A stretch of DNA of 6,154 nucleotides, from positions 1-6,154 of the forward strand of contig PLGA01000590.1 of NCBI GenBank assembly GCA_003139735.1, given 5' to 3'. Source of the DNA: Bryobacterales bacterium (GTDB lineage: Bacteria > Acidobacteriota > Terriglobia > Bryobacterales > Bryobacteraceae). The position numbers were made by a program, and so were the translations under genes. Shown here piece after piece: positions 1-6,154 of this stretch; within the stretch, counting starts at the first letter, position 1, and the number at the start of each line of letters is the position of its first letter. Below the pieces are notes generated by a model, which did no database searches, had not been told where the DNA came from, and saw only the letters and a program-made list of their open reading frames with translations.

Positions 1-444
1 GCGCTTGACGCCGGCGCGGACGACTACATTACAAAGCCGTTCAACGTCCGGGAGCTCGCGGCGCGCCTTCGAGCCGCCGTACGGCGCGCGCACTCCGCGG
101 AGGCCGACGTTGCCGCCGCTATTCGGATCGGAGAAATAGAATTGGACCCGGCGCGCCGGGTCGTCAAGAAAGCCGGCGCGCCCATTCACCTGACTCCCAA
201 GGAATTCGAGATGCTCCATTTTCTGATGTCGCACGCCGGGCTCCCACTTACCCACGCCCGCATTCTCGCCGCGGTGTGGGGCCCCGAGTATGGCGGCGAG
301 CTCGAATACCTCCGCACCTTTGTTCGCCAATTGCGGAAGAAACTCGGCGACGATGCAGCCGCTCCCAAATACCTCGTGACCGATTCCCAAGTAGGATACC
401 GGTTCAGGGCCGCTGCCGACGTACCCGCCGGACGGCAACCGTGA
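1..444 (+). CDS. kdpE: KdpE-like OmpR-family response regulator (3' part, 5' end outside window)
   Basis: This is the C-terminal 147 residues of a two-component response regulator; the start and the phospho-acceptor aspartate lie upstream of the window. Residues 1-30 are the end of the receiver domain, with the conserved D-D-Y-I-T-K-P-F segment (Lys12, Pro13), followed by the last receiver helix. A winged-helix DNA-binding domain of the OmpR/PhoB type covers about 41-136: LTPKEFEML opens it, the recognition helix lies in about 99-116 (ELEYLRTFVRQLRKKLG), and the wing ends in VGYRF. The VWGPEY and YLR signatures are those of KdpE, which with the sensor KdpD activates the Kdp high-affinity potassium ATPase. 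That assignment rests on remembered family motifs; another OmpR-family regulator is possible. The frame is open from base 1 and ends at TGA 442-444. The next gene starts 99 bases later. Whether this regulator controls it is unknown. Confidence 0.85.
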   Translation, partial: ALDAGADDYITKPFNVRELAARLRAAVRRAHSAEADVAAAIRIGEIELDPARRVVKKAGAPIHLTPKEFEMLHFLMSHAGLPLTHARILAAVWGPEYGGELEYLRTFVRQLRKKLGDDAAAPKYLVTDSQVGYRFRAAADVPAGRQP

Positions 445-532
445 GAGTCGCCGGCGTTCAAAGGTAAGTACTGCGCCTCGTCCGCGCCGAGCCGTTAATG
501 CAACTCCATGGGATCTTGACACTGCTTTTGTG

Positions 533-538
533 AAAGGA
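533..538 (+). promoter_or_regulatory. Ribosome binding site of the barrel protein gene
   Basis: AAAGGA lies five bases before the ATG at 544. It is the best Shine-Dalgarno match near any start in the window and supports that ATG as the true start. Confidence 0.65.
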
Positions 539-543
539 CACTT

Positions 544-2541
544 ATGACGCGCAACAGATTACTATTCGCCGTGCCCGCCTGCATTGCTTTTCAGCTTGCG
601 GCGCTTCCTATCCCGGTTTCGGGGCAGGGGGTGCTCGGCAGGATCGACGGCGTAACTCGAGACTCAGCCAGTAAGCAGCCGGTGGCGCACGTGCGAGTCA
701 CGGCGTACAACGTAAGCAGAGGTACGAACCGTACTGCCCTCAGCGGCCCGAACGGAACGTTTACCATCGCCAAGCTGGAGCCAGGGTTGTACCAGGTGGC
801 CGCGGAGCGGGACGGGTTCGCCAGATCGTTGGCTAGCGTGCAAGTGACCGCGCCCGAGACCTACCGGGTAGATCTTGCGCTCGCGGCCGAGAAGCCGCCT
901 GCTCCGGAGCCTAAGGCTTCTTCTCCCGTCCAGGTTGGGTTGCCGATCGTCGAAATGGCCGATGAAATCGCGGCGCTCAAGGCTCGGCTCTTGCAGCTCG
1001 AATCCAACCAAAAGACTCGCGCGACTCCGAAAGAAACCGCCGACGCGGCCATGCCGGCATCCGGCGCACCCGCCCCGGCGCCGGCCCCCGCCGGCGGCGC
1101 TCCGCAAGCTGCCCCACCGGCGGCCGCGGCGCCGGCTGCGCCCCCTGCCGCCGACACCATTCCGGATGCCTTGATGCAGCCTGCATCCCCAACCGGCGTG
1201 GACAACGACACCCCCTTCGCGTATGCGGACTTCACCTGGCTCAATGGCACGTCTCGTAACAAGGACGAAGTGCTGACCACGAAGTGGTTCACACCGGAAG
1301 TCCGGTTTGACACCAACTTCGTTGTGGATACGAACCAGCCGAGAGATCATTCCCTCGGCGGCTCAACCGAAGAGTTTCGCGAAGGCGAGTTTCAGGTGGA
1401 GCAGGCCAGCGTGGGCGGCGACTTCCGCTGGCAGAACGTTCGCGGCAGGATCTTGACCATGTTCGGCATGTTCGCAACCACCACCCCGCGCAACGACGGC
1501 AGCGCCGGAGTTGGCCAGTGGGATCTTCGGGATGCGTACCGCTACGTCTCGGAAGCCTGGGGCGGTTACTCCTTCAATGTAAATCACGGTCTGAACATCG
1601 ACGCCGGAATCTTTGTGTCGTACATAGGCCTGTTCAGTTACTATAACTTCGATAACTGGACTTACCAGCCGTCCTACGTGTCCTCGAACACGCCGTGGTT
1701 CTTCAATGGCCTCAGGATCCAGTGGTTCCCCACCAACAAGCTCAAGATCGAACCGTGGATCATCAACGGATGGCAGTCGTACGCCAAGTACAACGGCCAC
1801 AAGGGCCTCGGAGGGCAGATTATGTATCGCCCGCACGAGTGGCTTTCCATGGTCTTCAACAACTACGGCAATGGCACGGATGACCTTGGCATTCCAGGCC
1901 GGTCCCGCATCCACACCGACGATAGCGTCGAGGTCAGGTACTTTAACAAGCCTGACAAGAGCAAGGGTATCGACAAGATGGCGTTTTCCTTCACCGGCGA
2001 TCTCGGGTGCGAGTACGGCGCCGGCGTCACCTGCCACGGTGGCAAGGGCGGCCCGAAACAGGCCTTTCTGGGCTGGATGGTCTACGACCGGATTTGGTGG
2101 AACAGGGACCATTATGCCATGACTTTCGGCGGCGGCCAGATGAGCAATCCGGGCCGGTACTTGACGTTACTGCCGCCAATCAATGGGGCCGATGCCGTCT
2201 CCGGTACGCCCTATTTCACGGAGAACGCCGGCGACAAGGCGCATATGTGGGACAGTACCATCACCTTCCACTGGATGCCCAAACAGTACATTACCTGGTG
2301 GACGGAAGCAGGTTTTCGTCACTCCGATGTCCCGTACTGGACGGGTCGCGGCGGCATCACCCCGCCGGGCGGGAACAACGGCTCACCGGCGAACTACGTC
2401 TGCAGCAGCGGGGCCACGGCCGGGACAAACGACCTTCCGACGGCGGAAGCCGCGTGCGGTGGCGGCCTGAGCAGTGTTTGGTTCCCGGACCTCCGGCACA
2501 ACCAGTTCACGATCGGCGCCGGCGTAATGGTCAAGTTCTAA
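544..2541 (+). CDS. Outer-membrane beta-barrel porin-like protein with N-terminal carboxypeptidase-regulatory-like domain
   Basis: A 665-residue exported protein. Residues 1 to about 27 form a signal peptide: MTRNR, a hydrophobic core, then PVSG before QG. Residues 30-114 look like a carboxypeptidase-regulatory-like (Ig-like) domain, with the GxV/I-D start, S-G-P-N-G-T-F-T-I and L-x-P-G-L-Y-Q-V motifs. Residues 136-156 form a short amphipathic, probably coiled-coil helix (MADEIAALKARLLQLES). Residues 170-204 are a Pro/Ala-rich linker. From about 220 to the end the chain alternates aromatic and polar residues, contains a WFFNGLRIQW..INGW stretch typical of BBP2/OmpL-like porins, and ends in the outer-membrane-type terminal Phe (VMVKF). 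Cysteines 489, 497, 620 and 638 sit in probable loops. The likely role is passive solute passage or an outer-membrane partner for the adjacent efflux genes; neither is shown by sequence. It has no TolC-like helical hairpins. The start is supported by AAAGGA upstream. Barrel identity is fairly sure, substrate unknown. Confidence 0.85.
   Translation: MTRNRLLFAVPACIAFQLAALPIPVSGQGVLGRIDGVTRDSASKQPVAHVRVTAYNVSRGTNRTALSGPNGTFTIAKLEPGLYQVAAERDGFARSLASVQVTAPETYRVDLALAAEKPPAPEPKASSPVQVGLPIVEMADEIAALKARLLQLESNQKTRATPKETADAAMPASGAPAPAPAPAGGAPQAAPPAAAAPAAPPAADTIPDALMQPASPTGVDNDTPFAYADFTWLNGTSRNKDEVLTTKWFTPEVRFDTNFVVDTNQPRDHSLGGSTEEFREGEFQVEQASVGGDFRWQNVRGRILTMFGMFATTTPRNDGSAGVGQWDLRDAYRYVSEAWGGYSFNVNHGLNIDAGIFVSYIGLFSYYNFDNWTYQPSYVSSNTPWFFNGLRIQWFPTNKLKIEPWIINGWQSYAKYNGHKGLGGQIMYRPHEWLSMVFNNYGNGTDDLGIPGRSRIHTDDSVEVRYFNKPDKSKGIDKMAFSFTGDLGCEYGAGVTCHGGKGGPKQAFLGWMVYDRIWWNRDHYAMTFGGGQMSNPGRYLTLLPPINGADAVSGTPYFTENAGDKAHMWDSTITFHWMPKQYITWWTEAGFRHSDVPYWTGRGGITPPGGNNGSPANYVCSSGATAGTNDLPTAEAACGGGLSSVWFPDLRHNQFTIGAGVMVKF
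1051..1155 (+). repeat. Low-complexity Pro/Ala-rich coding tract
   Basis: A GC-rich imperfect repeat of GCN and CCN codons encodes residues 170-204 of the barrel protein (APAPAPAPAGGAP and similar). It most likely acts as a flexible or extended spacer between the coiled coil and the barrel. Similar linkers occur where a periplasmic domain must reach away from the membrane or across peptidoglycan; that role is inferred here. Such tracts are prone to length change between strains. Confidence 0.75.
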
Positions 2542-2546
2542 CGAGT

Positions 2547-2578
2547 GGGGCAGGCCATCGCCGCTGGTGGCCTGCCTC
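2547..2578 (+). terminator. GC-rich hairpin just after the barrel gene (possible terminator or attenuator)
   Basis: GGCAGGCCA (2549-2557) pairs perfectly with TGGCCTGCC (2568-2576), giving a 9-bp stem with a 10-base loop. One G-T and one G-C pair can extend it to 2547/2578. It starts six bases after the TAA stop. The stem is strong, but the following bases (CCTTCGG) are not a real T-run, so it is not a textbook intrinsic terminator. It could be a leaky terminator, or a 3' stabilising structure that sets different mRNA levels for the barrel gene and the downstream efflux genes. Confidence 0.45.
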
Positions 2579-2598
2579 CTTCGGATAAAGACTTTCTA

Positions 2599-2613
2599 TT
2601 CCGAGCATCGGAA
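2599..2613. promoter_or_regulatory. Short perfect dyad in the barrel-adaptor spacer
   Basis: TTCCGA and TCGGAA flank GCA, forming a perfect 6-bp inverted repeat with a 3-base centre, 55 bases before the adaptor ATG. An odd palindrome AAAG-A-CTTT lies just upstream at 2587-2595. The position suits an operator for the efflux genes or a small RNA hairpin. No clear -35/-10 pair accompanies it, and a 6-bp dyad can arise by chance. Confidence 0.25.
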
Positions 2614-2667
2614 CTTCAGATAGATAGCCTTATGCAATCCTCATCTGCCACCGGATACCTTCTAACC

Positions 2668-3825
2668 ATGCGAGTCGCTACCAGAAACAACCTCTTGCGG
2701 ATTGGTCTACCGCTAATTGCCCTCACCTTGGTGGTGGCGCTCGGCGGCTGCAAGAAAATCGAAGCGGATGCGGCGGCCCAGGCGCCGCCCAAACCCAACG
2801 TGGTCCTCGCTCCGGATGCCGCTCTGTTTTCGGTGGACCGTCCAGAGCAGTTTCCGTTGGCCGCGGCGGTCCAGCATGCCACCGTCTCCGAGTTGGTCGT
2901 CACGGGTACGGTAACCCCTGACGTTTCCCGCAACGTTCCGGTCGTTTCTCTCGCTTCCGGCCGCGTCATGGCCATTCAGACCCGCCTTGGCGACACGGTA
3001 CAAAAGGGCCAGTTGTTGATGACCATCCGAAGCGACGACGTTTCCGGCGGCTATGCCAATTACAAAATGGCCGTCGCGGATGAGGTTTTGGCCCGCGCTC
3101 AATACGAGCGCGCCGGCGACCTTTATCAACATGGCGCCATCGCCCAAAACGACCTTCAGGTTTCGCAGGATGCCGAAGACAAGGCTAAAGTGGCTGTGGA
3201 TACCGCGGCGGAGCATCTCAAACTTCTCGGCAACGATCCCGACAAGGTGAACAACATGGTGGAGATCTTTGCGCCGGTGTCGGGCGTGATTACCGATCAG
3301 GAAGTGACCACTGGTTCCCTTGTCCAGGCATACAACACGCCGTACCCATTCACGATTTCGGATCTCTCGAAAACCTGGGTGGTCTGCGACGTGTATGAGA
3401 ACGACCTGGCCACCGTCAAGCTCGGCGATGCCGCGGACATCACGCTGAATGCCTATCCCGACCGCAAATTCAAGGGAACCGTGAGCAATATAGGCTCGAT
3501 TATGGACCCCAACATCCGCACGGCCAAGGTTCGGATCGAAGTGGAGAATCCCGGCATCATGCGCCTGGGCATGTTCGTCACGGCCACTTTCCGCGGGCAA
3601 ACCCAGGAAATGCACACCATTGTCCCGGCGTCCGCGATCCTCCACATGCACGATCGCGATTTCGTCTACGTTCCCTCGCCCGATAAGAAGTTTCGCCGCG
3701 TGGAAATTGTCGGCGGCGATGTCTTGAATGACAACGTGAGCTTACAGGAAGTCAAGTCGGGGCTACAGCCTGGGCAGCAGGTGGTTACGAACGCCTTGGT
3801 CTTGGACCACGTGCTCGCTCAATAG
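2668..3825 (+). CDS. RND efflux periplasmic adaptor (membrane fusion protein, CzcB/CusB type), probable lipoprotein
   Basis: A 385-residue adaptor that would link the inner-membrane pump encoded next to an outer-membrane channel. Residues 1-28 read as a lipoprotein signal: RNN, a hydrophobic stretch, then LGGC with Cys28 as the lipidation site. Residues about 85-122 and 196-222 form the two halves of the lipoyl-like domain (LASGRVMAI, VSGVITDQEVTTGSLV). They are separated by a helical hairpin at about 123-195. A beta-barrel follows (DLSKTWVVCDVYENDL, NIRTAKVRIEVENPG, LRLGMFVTATF, with the first L preceded by IM), then a membrane-proximal domain (VPASAIL to the end). Length suits the family. 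The ATG at 2668 is preferred because the signal peptide begins there. The same frame is open back to GTG 2545 and ATG 2632, but no start has a good Shine-Dalgarno. The mature N-terminus (29-60) has no Met, His or Cys, unlike the metal-binding N-terminus of CusB. The pump gene follows after 43 bases. Confidence 0.9.
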   Translation: MRVATRNNLLRIGLPLIALTLVVALGGCKKIEADAAAQAPPKPNVVLAPDAALFSVDRPEQFPLAAAVQHATVSELVVTGTVTPDVSRNVPVVSLASGRVMAIQTRLGDTVQKGQLLMTIRSDDVSGGYANYKMAVADEVLARAQYERAGDLYQHGAIAQNDLQVSQDAEDKAKVAVDTAAEHLKLLGNDPDKVNNMVEIFAPVSGVITDQEVTTGSLVQAYNTPYPFTISDLSKTWVVCDVYENDLATVKLGDAADITLNAYPDRKFKGTVSNIGSIMDPNIRTAKVRIEVENPGIMRLGMFVTATFRGQTQEMHTIVPASAILHMHDRDFVYVPSPDKKFRRVEIVGGDVLNDNVSLQEVKSGLQPGQQVVTNALVLDHVLAQ

Positions 3826-3868
3826 AAGGTCCCGGCATATCGTCCGAACCCAACGGGAAAACCGCAAA

Positions 3869-6154
3869 ATGATACGCGCTCTTGTAGACTTTGCGCTTAA
3901 TAATAAGTTCGTGGTGTTGGCCATTGCCGTCCTGCTGGCCGGCTGGGGCGCCATCTCGTTCCACAACCTGCCGGTGGAGGCCTATCCGGATATCGCCGAT
4001 AACTATGTGACGGTGATCACCCAATGGGCTGGACGTTCCGCCGAAGAGGTGGAACAGCAGGTGACCATTCCCATCGAGATTCAAATGGCCGGAATGCCGC
4101 ACATGACCTTCCTGCGCTCCGAGTCGATTTTCGGCCTGTCGTTCGTCATCATGATTTTCGACGACACCTCCGTGAACGACTGGAACCGGCAGAAGGTACT
4201 GGAGCGGCTCACTCAGGTCAACCTCCCCAACGGACAGAACCTCCAGCCTCAAATTGGAACGGACTGGAGTACTACGGGCCAGATCTATTGGTACACCCTA
4301 CGCAGCACCAATCCGCGGTACGACCTGATGGAGTTACGGTCGCTCGAAGACTGGGTCCTTCTCAAACAGTTCAAATCCGTCCCCAACGTGGTTGACGTTT
4401 CCGATTTCGGCGGCACGGTGAAAGAGTACCAGGTTCGCGTGGACCCCACCAAGTTGGTGTCGTACGGCTTGAGCATCGGCCAGGTGGAACAGCAACTTGC
4501 CAACAATAACATCAATGCCGGCGGCAGCTTTGTCGAGGAGGGCATGCAGCAGATGAACGTGCGCGCGCTGGGGCTTTTCAGCACGGTGCACGACATTGAG
4601 CAGACCATGCTGAAGACCCAAAGCGGCACAGCCCTCAGGATTAAAGACATCGCGACCGTGGTCCAGGGCCCCAAGATCCGCTTGGGCCACATGGCCAGGG
4701 CCAACCACATGGAGGATGGGCGCATCATCGACGAGCCCGATGTCATCCAGGGCGGCGTGCTGATGCGCAAAGGCGCCGAGGAGCAGCCCACTCTCGACGC
4801 CATTCACCAGAAAGTCTACGAACTCAACCACGGCATTCTGCCCCCCGGCGTCGAGGTGGTGCCCATGCTGGATCGCACCGACCTCCTGCACTTCACCTTG
4901 CACACGGTGATGCACAACCTGACCGAAGGCATGATCCTGGTCACTGTCATCCTTTGCCTGTTTCTACTCAATGTTCGCGCCGCTCTCATCGTCGCGCTAA
5001 CCATTCCGTTCTCTCTTCTCTTCGCCTCGATTTGGCTCGATCTGAGCCACATACCGGCTAACCTCCTATCTCTCGGCGCGCTGGATTTTGGCATGGTCGT
5101 GGATGGCGCCGTGGTCATGGTGGAGAACATCATCCGTCACCTGACCCATCGCAATGGCAACGGCGGAATCCCGAGGACAACCGCCGAAATCATCCGCGAA
5201 GCCTGCCATGAAGTGCAACGGCCGGTTTTCTACGCCATCGCCATCATTATCACCGCCTACTTGCCGATCTTCACGCTGCAACGCGTGGAGGGCCGCCTGT
5301 TCAGACCCATGGCCTGGACGGTTGCGCTGGCTCTTCTCGGCGCCATGACATTTTCGATTCTGATCGCGCCCGTGCTGGCGGCTACCTTCTTTCGCAATGG
5401 CATTCGGGAGCGGCGCAACCTGGTCATGGATTACCTGGTGGAACGGTACCGCCGCAGGTTGCGCTGGGCCGTTCGGCATCGATGGGTCATCGCCTGCGTT
5501 GCCATCGTTTCCCTCTCGGGGACCGTCTATCTCGGCTTCGGCGGCGTGATTGGCGCGGAGTTCCTGCCTCACCTGGATGAAGGCGCAATTTGGGCACGCG
5601 GCACCCTCGCGAACAGTACGAGCCTTGCGGAGGGCGAGAAATTCACCACCGAGTGCCGCTATGTGTTCGCGTCCTTCCCGGAAGTGAAAACAGTCGTGTC
5701 GCAGGCCGGCCGTCCGGACGACGGAACCGACACCGGGGGATTCGGCAATACCGAATACTTCGTCGACCTGAAGCCGCACGACCAATGGCGTCCGGCGTTT
5801 CACAAGAACAAAGAGGAATTGATCGCCGCCATGAACAAGGCTCTGGAGAAATATCCCGGGGCCATCTGGAACTTCTCGCAACCCATCGAAGACAACGTCG
5901 GAGAGACCATGACCGGCACCAAGGGTTCCTTGGCGCTCAAGATCTTCGGCGATGACTTAAAGTTGCTCGAGCAGAAGGGCGAGGAAGTCACCGCCGTCAT
6001 GGCGGCCATCCCTGGTATGCACGACGTGAAGCTCTTGCGCGATTTCGGCCAGCCGAATCTCGACTTGACCATCGACCGCAAACAAGCGGCGCGTTTTGGA
6101 ATCAATGTAACCGACATACAGGACGCCGTGCAAACAGCCGTGGGCGGCAACGCG
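3869..6154 (+). CDS. CusA/CzcA-family heavy-metal efflux RND pump (5' part, 3' end outside window)
   Basis: The first 762 residues of an inner-membrane, proton-driven RND pump; the family usually has about 1,030-1,070, so roughly a quarter is missing. The frame is open from ATG 3869 to the last base. The start is MIRALVDFALNNKF, then TM1 (about 14-33) and LPVEAYPDI, the canonical HME-RND opening. The first periplasmic porter region runs to about 350. TM2-TM6 lie at about 354-371, 374-392, 402-424, 452-471 and 481-508, TM7 at 539-558, and the second porter region follows. TM4 has DFGMVVDGAVVMVEN with Asp406, Asp412 and Glu419, the same spacing as the CzcA proton-relay residues D402, D408 and E415. 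CusA's IGAMVDAA-type TM4 and its three porter methionines are absent. The substrate is probably a divalent cation, but it is not proven, and a broader 'RND permease' role cannot be excluded. A weak GGGA lies ten bases before the start. It forms an operon with the adaptor. Confidence 0.93.
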   Translation, partial: MIRALVDFALNNKFVVLAIAVLLAGWGAISFHNLPVEAYPDIADNYVTVITQWAGRSAEEVEQQVTIPIEIQMAGMPHMTFLRSESIFGLSFVIMIFDDTSVNDWNRQKVLERLTQVNLPNGQNLQPQIGTDWSTTGQIYWYTLRSTNPRYDLMELRSLEDWVLLKQFKSVPNVVDVSDFGGTVKEYQVRVDPTKLVSYGLSIGQVEQQLANNNINAGGSFVEEGMQQMNVRALGLFSTVHDIEQTMLKTQSGTALRIKDIATVVQGPKIRLGHMARANHMEDGRIIDEPDVIQGGVLMRKGAEEQPTLDAIHQKVYELNHGILPPGVEVVPMLDRTDLLHFTLHTVMHNLTEGMILVTVILCLFLLNVRAALIVALTIPFSLLFASIWLDLSHIPANLLSLGALDFGMVVDGAVVMVENIIRHLTHRNGNGGIPRTTAEIIREACHEVQRPVFYAIAIIITAYLPIFTLQRVEGRLFRPMAWTVALALLGAMTFSILIAPVLAATFFRNGIRERRNLVMDYLVERYRRRLRWAVRHRWVIACVAIVSLSGTVYLGFGGVIGAEFLPHLDEGAIWARGTLANSTSLAEGEKFTTECRYVFASFPEVKTVVSQAGRPDDGTDTGGFGNTEYFVDLKPHDQWRPAFHKNKEELIAAMNKALEKYPGAIWNFSQPIEDNVGETMTGTKGSLALKIFGDDLKLLEQKGEEVTAVMAAIPGMHDVKLLRDFGQPNLDLTIDRKQAARFGINVTDIQDAVQTAVGGNA

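Noticed and set aside
441..467. Tiny GTG-started frame overlapping the regulator stop
   Set aside because: It has only eight codons, no ribosome binding site and no recognisable product.
516..521. TTGACA, a perfect -35 hexamer upstream of the barrel gene
   Set aside because: At 17-base spacing the -10 box would fall on CACTTA at 539-544, overlapping the start codon. There is no TATAAT-like match and no room for a leader.
510..525. Possible sigma-54 promoter (GG ... GC)
   Set aside because: The GG and GC pairs are 13-14 bases apart rather than 12, and the rest of the TGGCAC-N5-TTGC consensus does not match.
664..1350. 228-codon open frame on the - strand
   Set aside because: It is antisense to the barrel gene over its GC-rich Pro/Ala tract. 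Its Arg/Gly-rich translation looks like a shadow, while the + strand has clear domains.
1363..2112. 249-codon open frame on the - strand
   Set aside because: It lies wholly opposite the barrel domain. It has no recognisable motif and is expected from the high-GC codon bias of the sense gene.
2007..2588. 193-codon + strand frame overlapping the end of the barrel gene
   Set aside because: It is out of frame with the barrel gene, rich in Arg, Gly and Pro, and has no ribosome binding site.
2713..3651. 312-codon open frame on the - strand
   Set aside because: It is opposite the adaptor, whose family motifs are unmistakable. The antisense product is His/Arg/Gly-rich with no domain.
5066..5881. 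271-codon open frame on the - strand
   Set aside because: It is opposite the pump gene and includes the complement of the conserved TM4 motif. No independent evidence of coding was seen.
3869..6154. Naming the pump CusA (Cu/Ag exporter)
   Set aside because: The TM4 DFG-x3-DGA-x3-VEN form and the apparent loss of the three substrate methionines argue against a monovalent copper/silver pump.
1..6154. tRNA, rRNA, CRISPR, insertion sequence or riboswitch
   Set aside because: No spaced direct repeats, transposase motifs, terminal inverted repeats or recognisable structured RNA were found on either strand. The genes leave only spacers of 99, 126 and 43 bases.

Overview
The window is 6,154 bases of GC-rich bacterial DNA. 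All supported genes lie on the + strand. The outer-membrane protein at 544-2541 carries an N-terminal carboxypeptidase-regulatory-like domain, and fusions of this kind are especially common in Acidobacteriota. A soil-type acidobacterium (Solibacter/Bryobacter-like) is therefore the best guess, but this is inference from architecture and not proof.

Layout: (1) 1-444 is the 3' part of an OmpR-type response regulator that most resembles KdpE, so a potassium-responsive kdp locus may lie just upstream. (2) 445-543 is a short spacer with a good ribosome binding site but no convincing promoter. (3) 544-2541 encodes a 665-residue outer-membrane protein: signal peptide, carboxypeptidase-regulatory-like domain, short coiled coil, Pro/Ala-rich linker, and a C-terminal beta-barrel resembling the BBP2/OmpL-like porins. 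(4) 2542-2667 is a 126-base spacer with a 9-bp GC-rich hairpin right after the porin stop and a second small perfect dyad. (5) 2668-3825 encodes a periplasmic adaptor (membrane fusion protein), probably a lipoprotein. (6) 3869 to the window edge encodes the first 762 residues of an inner-membrane RND pump of the CusA/CzcA heavy-metal efflux class. It runs off the end of the window.

The adaptor and pump form two parts of a tripartite proton-driven export machine. They are 43 bases apart and very likely co-transcribed. The usual third part, a TolC/CzcC-type outer-membrane channel, is not in the window. Its customary upstream place is taken by the unrelated porin-like barrel protein, which is the most interesting point of arrangement here. 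The pump keeps the D-D-E proton-relay spacing of CzcA-type transporters and lacks the CusA methionine triad by eye alignment, so a Cu(I)/Ag(I) substrate is unlikely. The real substrate cannot be fixed from sequence alone. No RNA genes, mobile elements, CRISPR arrays or attachment sites were seen.
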